Below are positions 1-9,700 of a stretch of 64,000 nucleotides of DNA, in pieces; the stretch's first letter is position 1, and each line of letters opens with the position of its first letter. Both the position numbers and the translations under genes were made by a program. Origin of the DNA: Klebsormidium nitens (taxonomy: Eukaryota; Streptophyta; Klebsormidiophyceae; Klebsormidiales; Klebsormidiaceae); assembly GCA_000708835.1 (NCBI GenBank), contig DF237256.1, forward strand, positions 7,307 through 71,306, in the 5' to 3' direction. Below the pieces are notes generated by a model. It was not told where the DNA came from and searched no databases. It saw nothing but the letters and a program-made list of their open reading frames with translations.

Positions 1-9
1 TGCTAGAAG

Positions 10-155
10 AAGATGCTCATGCGTGGTGTCGCTGACAGAGCTGAAAGGGACGCCGGTAGATTGACGGCCGCAATAGATGTTAAAACAAGATGCTCAAGCG
101 TGGTTTCGCTGATAGAGCTGAAAGGAACGCCGGTAGATCGACGGCCGCAATATAT
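10..155. repeat. Intronic direct duplication, 77 bp offset
   Basis: Two copies of a segment of about 67 bp, beginning GATGCTCA and ending near CGGCCGCAATA, start at about 10 and 87. They differ at only a few bases. The second copy abuts the splice donor of the last visible exon of the FAD-linked oxidase, so the pair sits in that gene's next intron. A short palindromic extension (CCGCAATATATTGCGG) follows the second copy. This is seen directly; its origin is unknown. Confidence 0.8.
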
Positions 156-170
156 TGCGGCTGACCTCAC

Positions 171-1898
171 CTTCCGCGGTGACCAGCGTGACTGACGTCA
201 GGTGCTCGGAGGCCACGCCGAACTTGCGCGCGGCCACCCCGAGCCCTCCCCCCAGAATGAGCCCCATGCCCGTGCGCCGGTAGTGCCCCAAGGGGAACAT
301 CAGATCGTAAACGCCCATCTCCTCGTCGATGTCGCCCAGAGTCGCGCCGCCCTGAATGACCGCCGTCTTTGTAACAGGGTCTACAACCACACCTGGGGGC
401 ATAGGAATCGTTTGGTCTGAGAGTGTTCGTTGATGCACAGTCCCCTGGCCGGAAGTTTCTTATTCACATTTCATTGACTCACAGTCTGTTGATGTCGGAA
501 GGTGATGAGCAACGGGGAAGTTACGTAGGCTTCCATTTGTATCGCCCTGGTTGCGAATTTGACCTCAATTTGCAGAACTGAGTCATCAAGGGAAGACCGT
601 TTCTCCACAAAGCAACCCGGGCAAGCGGCTCTACTTGCAAATGAAGACCGCTCCCTCGATTCGAAGTTGGCCGGTCGACTGGGCGACTTTTCATCCTTAA
701 CACCCAAAAGAGGAGCACTTTCAGTTACGATTCGGCGAGCCCGCATAGCCCGTAAGTGGATGGCTCACCACGCATGAGCGACATGTCGATTACCAGCCCC
801 CCGTCGATGAGACCATGGCCCAGTGCGCTGTGCCCCCCGCCTTTGACGGCCACGTCCAACGAATGGTCCTCCGCAAACTTGAGCGCTTTGACGACGTCAG
901 TGTTCCCCAGCGGCTGCATAAGGAGTCAAAACTTTGTTGGAGCTTTGGTTCCTACAACACATAGATTAGGTTTCCGATAATGAATTGAACAATTGATGAG
1001 AAGACTAAGGTCAAGGGCTGAAATTTGGTGGCCGTCATTCTCAGCATATGAAAGGACCTCAGAGTCCGAACGTGCTCAGAGCACACATTGTCCGTTTGCT
1101 TCTACAATGTCAGTTTGCTGTCTTCAAAGGCTCTTGGCCAAGGCTTTGAGTTATCTGCTGTAGGGTTGGCTCAGCATGGCTGACTTTTCTTACTCCCCAG
1201 AGAAGAACGGGATGCGAGCACACCACCAACAAACGATGGCATCAGAAGCAATCAGCACAGCCTCTGTCCATTCTGAGCTGCCTCGCCAATGGGTCAATGC
1301 ACTTAACTCACATCACAGAAAGGTACTCCTCAGCCTCATATTGCAGGTTGATATCACCAGGACCAATCCACACTCTGGTTAGATTCTAAAGTAGAGAAAG
1401 ACTATCAGGATTATGCAAATGCTGCTGCGTTTTGTGCAGCTGCCGCTTGGCTTGGTACAATCTACCACCATCAAGGAACGACGAGGATTGAGGCAAAGCT
1501 CATGAGTCTGGACAGAGTGAAAGAAGGACCCATCTTAGACAGTGCCACATGAGTCAACTGCAGGGGAGCTCCGGCGTTGTCCCAAATCTTCCAAGGTATG
1601 GAAGGTACTGAAGCTGGCACACAGCGAGAATGTAGTTGACTACTTTTAGTTTCTTTTGTCATTTTGGTTGATTACTGGGTCAGTTTCTTGTTACTCGCTT
1701 GTTGAAAGTGCTCACCTGCACAATGACACGTGGCGCACGGTCCTGGTACATCTTGTTCCACACTTCCCCCGCCTTTTGGAATGCTGCGCCATCGTCCACT
1801 GTCAGGACATTGCCGCGCAGGGAGGTGCGCAGGGCAGCGGTGGCCTCCTGTGAAAGCTCAGGGGATGCTGACGTTGCTTGGGCGGTGGCGGGCGTCAT
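171..1898 (-). CDS. FAD-linked oxidase / berberine-bridge-like oxidoreductase, 5' part
   Basis: This is the N-terminal part of a PCMH-type FAD-binding oxidoreductase (FAD_binding_4 family), which oxidises a small substrate using bound FAD; the substrate cannot be told. Three exons join in frame: 1716-1898, 769-913 and 171-392. The rest lies off the left edge. The start is the ATG at 1898, because the reading frame further upstream opens only with a non-ATG codon. Family signatures are VWNKMYQDRAPRVIVQ, then GGGHSALGHG, whose His is the position that can bind FAD covalently in this family. MRGVVVDP, IQGGATLGDID, TGMGLILGGGLG and LVTAEGE follow. No signal peptide precedes the domain, unlike secreted plant berberine-bridge enzymes; the sequence resembles the bacterial/algal soluble type. 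Family confidence is high, substrate unknown. The first intron (914-1715) contains no recognisable gene. Confidence 0.85.
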
Positions 1899-3732
1899 TG
1901 TGCTGAAGTTTGCAACCAAGGGGCACTTCTTGCTCCTGCAATTATCGGAGATGATAGCAGGCTAAGGAAAAACTCGCCTTTGTGAAAAAGTGATGGGGAC
2001 GAGGAAGAGAGTATGTGGCAGGAAATTTCTCTGCAGTTAGCGAGATGTTGTGGGACGGAATGGTGGAATGATCAATTGGGCTGCTGTGACAACCTTTCAT
2101 CTTATTTTCGTAGACTGGGAGTGCAGCAGATTAGCTGGGAGCTCGCGGCACACGATGCTAATCGTGCCGGTGCAGCGTCACAGTGAAGATCAACCTGCTC
2201 AACGTCACTCTGACGTCGCGCATACCTCACACAGCTGACGTCAAATGCTTCATTGCGGCTTTGACTTCCTGAACTGCGGAGGGAGTGCTCCACAAAGGTG
2301 AGAGGCCTGGCTTCGTCTATGCTTCCAGCCACAGTCCCTGTTTCCCGACCAACAAACATTCAAGCGGGCGCGCCCTCAGGCTCATGCGGAAGGAAGCGCT
2401 CCCTACATATTTGAAGGCCCTTGCTGGGATTCGAACGTCAGGTGCTTCGAGAGACTACCAAGACTACATGCGACTTTGTCTCGCTTTGAAGCAGTACGGC
2501 CGAGCCGCTGAAGGCGTATGCCGCAGTGTCAGCGTGCACTAGCAGCTTGAAGTAACTACGGTAGTCTTCACAGTGTGATTGGCTGAGCCCGAGACCGACT
2601 TGAGGTGCCGACCAGACTATTGGACCAGAGGTCACCAGACTGCGACGACTATCGGACTGAGGTCATAAACCGTACAGCTGCATGACCAATATTGGCCGCC
2701 GTCGGCTACGTCCTAGCTCCGGCCCGAGGGCAGATGCCGATACAGCGGTCGAAGCCGCTTCCGTGAAATGCACACAGTACAGAGACGACAATATGCACCC
2801 AGATGACCGTCCCGGCCCTCAGGTCTCAAATTGCTGGGCCGGCCCGGGGCGGCCGGCCGAAGCTCGGCGGCGGCCGACTCGACTCTCGAAGCCGCGCCGA
2901 TCGCGGACGGCAATGATAAGTGATCGGACTCACCGACAGCTGCCGCGCACCACCATCCGTACAGTTGCACTCAAATCTCGGATGGCGGACAACTTTGGCC
3001 CATGCCCTGCCAGGCCCCTAGCCTGTTACTAGCTCCAGAGTCTAGCTGCTCGAGTCTGCGACGATGCCGATCCCCTCGTGCATACGCAATACCTAGTATC
3101 CTGACTTACGTAACGCCAGGGTGACGGCAGAAGGTCACGCTACATTTGCAGTTTTGCTAGCTGTCAGTGCAACTGTACGGCGATTAGTAATCTGGTTCCA
3201 ATCGGGCCGCGACGTTGTCCACCTCGGACCTGTATACCAACCGTGCGCCCAGTACATCCACAAGTTGGTGCCTGTGCACACTCAAACCAAGACTGACCAT
3301 TTTTGTACGGTAGCATTTCGTCTCCCCCCGTATTGCTTTGTTTCTTTCAAGTTCGAGCTATGCCTTTCGACTTGCGTTTTCATGTGACCAAAGCAACCGA
3401 ATTCTGAGTACGGTTGCCAGTACGAGACAGTCAAATCGAATGATCAAAGACCAGGATCCACCATGAAGTGGCCTCATAAAGATACGCGTAGCTCTGGCAC
3501 CAGTCGTTTGGATATAGTACGTAGTTTACAGGGTCACCTAGCACCTTGATTCTTCATCTACTCTTACACCTTTGATACGCACCCCTGCTTAAGCTCAGTC
3601 CGTCGTTCCCAATGTCACAGAAGGCTTCTCAACCTGTCATCTCATCATAGAATACACGTGAGGCGCGAGCTCTCAACACTTGGCAGCAGTCCTGTAAGAC
3701 GCGCTCGGCTGCGAAACTAGATGCGTCACCCG
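1899..3732. other. Intergenic region, no gene seen
   Basis: This separates the start of the FAD oxidase from the 3' end of the arabinofuranosidase. Open frames here are short and show neither family similarity nor a consistent splice structure. A very GC-rich palindromic patch lies near 2837-2880. A TGGGATTCGAAC tract near 2426 resembles a reversed tRNA B box without a foldable tRNA around it. Nothing else can be supported. Confidence 0.6.
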
Positions 3733-6700
3733 CTAGACGTGGTCGAAGTATGCGGTGTAGCTCTCGTCGCGGTACGCTTGGATGGGAAACAGCAAGAAGT
3801 CCCGGTGCTGACCCTGCAGACCGTCAGCATACGCCACGTCAGCAATACCGCACTCTCGCCGTGAACAGACGTCCGGCCGCGCTCCCCAACTAGAAGAGAC
3901 CACCCACAATCTGCACTAGTTCTGCCCATGGGTCGAACTATGTGCATAAACCCAAAACTCTCGGGACATTTCAAGCTTCCGGAAAATGCAGGATCTCGCA
4001 GTTCACAAAAGAGACCATAGCTTATCAAGATTGGGTTTTTAAATCCGGCCGCCCACCTTTGCAATGAAGCTCATGGGGTGATACGCCGCCAGGCCGGTGC
4101 CCACGTGGAAGCTGCTAGCGGCCGCGAACGCGGGGTCGGGCTGGCGGGGCTGGAGAGTCACCGGAAGGCCTTGCCCGGGCACCAGAACCGAACCGAAGGC
4201 CGACAGATACTGCCCGGGGCCCGAGAGCGCCTCGAAGGAAACGGTGCCCGGGCCGGCCAGGCCAGGGACCTGAAGACGGTAGGAGGAGCTTCGTCAGAGG
4301 TGCTGACCAATGGGAGGCGTTTGTACGAGAAAGGGGAGGAGAGGGGATCTGACGTGACGAGAAAAGCAATCATACGGACGCTTGTAATCTTAACGTCAAG
4401 TCGAGCAGTATGTTGACGCACCTTCTTCTCGACCGATAAGGCGAGTAGTTGACGAACGGAGAAGAGTCAAACCTCCTCCAAAACACGCTGGACTTCACCA
4501 TTTAAGCAAGCTCAAATGCTCCCACCTGCTTGAAAGCGGCGAAGGTCTTCAAGAGGCAAAATACGTTGACCGTTTAAGCATCACCATTTGCTCATTTAAG
4601 CAAATGAGCGCGCTTCACCTGCTTGAAGGTGGCGAAGTCGTCGAACGCGGGGCCCTGCGCGACGCTCCTCTCCCGGTCCGCAACGAACACCGCGTGACCC
4701 GCACCGTTGTGCACCAGAAACTGCACCGGACGAGAGGGTATTCACACCAAAAGCCGGGCGTCTGCCCGGCATGCCACCTGGGCGCTGCGGCAAGGCGCAC
4801 TACATAATTTTCGATAGAAAATATATTCGAAGGCCTCGGAAATAGATAACGTATCCAAAGCATGTAGGCCGCAGCCGAGTTACAGGACCTCTCGAGAAGC
4901 GGGCAAGACGTCAACGAAGAGCGAGATAGACCTAAACAAGGGCATTCTGAAGAGGTATGAATCGTGAAGCAAACAGAAAGAACAAGCAGGATTCTGTACC
5001 GGCACAAGCGGAGCGAGGGCGCTCACTTGGCCTGGCGTGTCGAACAGCTCCAGCGAGACGTACTGATCATCGGACGGCGGACCTCGTTTGGACGTGTCGG
5101 CGAGCGGAGGCGCGAAGCGGAAAGTAGCCGCGGCGGCCTCATCGGTTCCCTCGTTCGGTGTGGGAACTAGGAAGGCGCGGCTGTGGAAGAAAAGGGGTTA
5201 AATCAGAGACCGGAGATGTGACCTAGCCCGAGGCTATCTATTTCCTAGGTTGTGGAATTGCATACCAATGTGCAGATCGAAGCTGCCAGATTGAAATTTT
5301 GACGTATCCAGTCAGCTTACGACTCGACGGCAGTCCTCAATGAGAATGAGGACACGAAGGCAATCTTCTTTTCGCCTGTCGTCAAATTACCGAATGCAGA
5401 GGACATCGACTAATGATGGACGCAAAGAGCCAAACCTCTAATCATCGCTTGACTCCATCACGAAGCGCACAGGAGGAAACTGCAAGCACGTCCGCTCAGC
5501 GGCCCAGCGTCTTTCCCAATAACGCCCAGAGCGGCGAAGAATGGAACAAAGCCCCCCGTTCCGTTTCCAGCCTCTCACCCGCCCACGTGGCTCACAAAGG
5601 CGAGATCGTTCTCGGCGTTTCCGCTTGGAACCGGGCTGGTCAACAGGCTGATCGACCGGAGTTGCGCACGTCGGGCGGCCTCTACCGGGCGGATCCAGTC
5701 GGACGGCTGGTTGGCGTTTAGCCCCGGGGCAAGCAACCGGTCGCCCTTGGTGGAGCCGGCCAGCAGGTAAGGCCCGGAGAGGACGGCGCTCAGGTTGGCG
5801 AACTGGGGGCGATCGTCTGCAGTGAGGCAGGATTTCTTCACGCTGACGTTATGCTGACGTTCTGCTGACGTTTCTTTTACAGGAGGCAGTGGAAGAGGAC
5901 GGCGCTCAGGTTGGCGAAGTGGGGGCGAATTCTCTTGAAATAAGTTATGCCGACGTTGCGCTGAAGTTGTGCTGACGTCTGTCTCACAGGACGCATTGAA
6001 GTTGCATGTGCGATCGCGGATGTCGGTAATAAAGGACGCTCAAGACAGTCGAGCGCTCAACTGGGGCTGAGAGACTCATTGTAATCGTCACTGTTGCCGA
6101 TGCTAAAACTGTAATGATCAGTCGAAAAAGTAAACCTTCAGCTTCACCTTTCGCCGACTTCTTCATCGCGCCACTGCCAGCAAACGCCCGACCCAACACT
6201 GAAAATTTTTCTCGGAATATTGGCTCCTGATCAGCGTCTCATTCAAGCGGCCTAGAGAAGTAATACTTTCCAAAGTGCTCTGGCAAGTATCGAGGACTGG
6301 CTCGCGGATCTTCACCTTGTATCCGCTCGGTGTACGTGGCAACCGGGATCGTCAAATTGACTGTGTCGTTGCTCTCCCAAAAACGCGTGACTTCCAAGAA
6401 GTGGCCTGCAGATGGGACGGGCAAAGATCAGATACGTACATAACGAACCGCACGGTTGTAGCCGGAAGCATGCAGAGATGAAGTAGGACGATTCTACAGC
6501 TACGCCACGTATTTGGAGCGCTTGCCCCAACTTCAGCAACAAAAGAAAGATACAAGAAGATGCTTCCGAGGAAACCTTAAGAGGGAGTAGATAAGAACAA
6601 AGGGGGCCCTCAGTCACAACGGCTTTGCGTAGAAAAGCGGGTCGGCTTCATTCAGCACAACGGCACAGGTATCTCAACGTTGCAATTCGAAGCCTGAGAT

Positions 6701-9700
6701 AGCGGAAAAGAAAGTTCGACAAGCATACCCGGGCTCGGCACGGCAACGGAGTCTCCGTTCACGGACGCTGCCAGCCCGTCCGCAGCAGCCCAGGCAGGGA
6801 TGCGGACGTTGATGGTAGCTTCCACTCCGTCCGAAAGCTCCCCCTCCGACTCATCTCCCGGCGCCGCAAAGCCCCCTGACACGTGGCGCTTTCTCGACGT
6901 GTCGTGCGACTGAATTTCGAGGGTGACGCTCAGGAAAGCGTCCTCGGCCGTTGGATGAAGGGTCGTCTGATGAACGATGAGCCCTGCCTCTTGCCAGTGA
7001 AGCGTGCTGGACTGAAACTGGGCGACGAAGAGGGAGGGGGGCGAATTGGCGCTGGATTCGGGTCCCTGGAAGTAGAGGTTCTCGCCCAGCTTGGAGAAGA
7101 GCTCCACGCCTGCAGAAAGCAGACAGATGCAAGCTAGTGAAGGGAATACAAATATCTTCCCTTTCCAAGTCCTCCAATCCATCAAAATAGCTTCAAAGCT
7201 CTTTTTCGCTCCAGAAACCCGGAAAGTCGACGACCCTAAACCCCTAAAAACCCACTCGAAATCCCGCGCGCTCACCGGAGCCGTAGCAGCACCAGAAGGC
7301 CTGCTCGGGCGTCCCCCAGCCATGCCAGCCACGCGCTTTGGACACCCCCGCCCCGAGCGGCGTCATGTAGATCATCACGCCCGGCTGCGTGCCGCGCTGC
7401 GTGCCGATGATTCCGTTCTCCGTCGCGCGCTCGATGAAGTCCGTGTAGTTGGCGGCGCGTGAGTAGCGGAACAGGTTGCGCGCGACCTGGATTGTGGGTA
7501 AGTGAGGGTCAATGACTAACTGAAGGAAGGGTATGAAAGCGATTCGTGTAGTGGGGGGCGCGCGGAGCGGAGCGCGACCTGGGGTTGCAGGGAACACTCG
7601 GAGGGGTTGATCGATCCAACGATGGGTTAATGAAGTGTTCGACGTCTTTGACGGCGCGCAGGATGGGTGCGGGCGACCCGGGAAGGACTGGAGGGCTGTG
7701 TTCACCGGGCGTCAAAAGGGGCCCTTTTGAAGTGCAGGATCGAAACTAATTGGAGGAGCGCCTCACAAACAGAACTGCTTCTCAAGGAGAGAGGCCCGTT
7801 CGCCAGACAGAACGACTCCCTCCTAAGTGCCGCGAAGAGCAAAGACCCCGGTTTTCCGGTCGTCTCGAAGCGTTCGAAGGAGGCGGAGCTCCGTAGCGAG
7901 CTCGCAGTAGGTTCAGCTGCTGGGTCTCCCTGACGAAGCCAGAATAAAACTCAAGAAAAATAATAGTAAGCCCAGATAATAGCAAGGTAACCGCACTGCG
8001 ACGGGTAGGGTTAGTATGGTGGTTAGGGTGGGTACGGGTGCGGAGCGGGTGTTTCATTTAAGGTTAGGGTTTTTAGTGTTAGTCGGAGCTTACTATTATC
8101 TTGGCTTATTATTATTTTTCTTGAATTATGAAGCCAGATCAGAGCCATGACATGTGCGCGGTTGGGATGGCGCTGACCTTGATCATGTTGTACGTGGTAC
8201 ACGTCTCCTGGTTCTCTTGCTGCAGGGTGTCGCCCAATCGGTGGGGGTCCTGCCTGCGTTTCAGAAACGATGCACAAACATCATGAACAAGAAGGGAGGC
8301 CATTGAGGACGAGTTCTCAGGGTTCTGCCTGTAAGAACCCTTGATCAACATGCGAACCTGCTATTTGAGTAAAGTCGAAGTGTCTGCCGGTCCGGCACTA
8401 GGCAAAGGAGCGCGCAAACACAGCCGGCTCCTGACGGCACTTCTTATCACACTTGTCAAGTCACAAAAGCGTTCAAACAAAAGAAGGCGACTGGCGGTCA
8501 GCTTTGTGAGAAGCGAAAGCTCACCAGAACTCCCAGCCGGACGTCCCTCCCGTGGAGTACATGTGCGTGTGGTGCACTTGGTCCATGAACGTCTTCGACA
8601 TGGCCTGCGCAGAGGGATCCGCGTGTCGGTCAGCAATTCAACCTTCGGGTGCGTCTGATATTTCCGGTTTGAGGGCGCGCTGAAGAATTCCGAGCACTTC
8701 CGATGGCCAATTCCGTTCCTTGTCAAGAAAAGCTACATCCTATAGCAATCCAGGGGTGCGCAACCACAATGGAGAGTTTTCTTGTTTCGAGCGCAGCTAG
8801 TCATGATCACTAGCCAGATAGGATTGCTCTGCCCATGCGACTGGCACTCTATACCCCAGACACTTCAAACCTTGCCATCAAGCACCGACGGCTTTGATCC
8901 TCGGCAGAGTGGGTCCTGACAAGGCGAAACTCAACCCGCTTCCCAATCTGTGCCGTACATCGAGAACAGCGGGCCCTTTCCCATTCCGTCCGTCTCCGTT
9001 CCATTCTTCTCTCCCTTCTCTCCTGTTCGTTTTTTCCCCCGAACACTTTCCAGTGTATGCCCCTTCAACGCCTATACTGGTCCACAATGGCGGCGCTCAC
9101 CCGGTAAGCGTCGTCTCCGAGCAGCTCGTACCGCGCCTGCGCTCCCACGACCAGCGGGATGTGCGTGTTCGAATGGAAGCCGGACAACTCGTCCGCCTGT
9201 GGAAAACCCATGAACAGATTCCTTAAGCTCAGTGGTCTACTTAGCCGTCATTCGGAAGAGCATCGTCTCGAAGGTTTCATTCGCGGCGAGATTGGGCCGG
9301 GGATCACATACAGCGAGCAAAGACACCAGTATCCGCGGCTTGACTAAGAAAAGCACCATCGTTTCCCAATCGGAGTTGGAGCAGATTCGGATTCCATTCG
9401 GATTACCAAAGCTTGAAAGCATGGCTTTAGACCGCCGTAAGCAGACTGCGTCAATGAGTCTCTCGGAAACACGTCCCTCGACCTTCACATTCGGCTGTAG
9501 CTGCTTTGCAGGACCCAGAAAATTCTTGTGACTCCAGATTGAAAATTTCGATACTCGGAAGTCTTGCTTGACTCCATTTGCAATGGAGTCTCTTGGCTGT
9601 GCTCGACCCAACACGCACCTCACATTCTCAAGGCTCGGCCTAAGTGACTGTAGAAATAAGAGACGGGAAGCTTGATTGAATCTGCGCACCTCCATGGTGA

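Noticed and set aside
2405-2510. Possible tRNA on the minus strand (GTTCGAATCCCAGC)
   Set aside because: Only the B-box-like word is present. No acceptor stem, D arm or anticodon arm folds around it.
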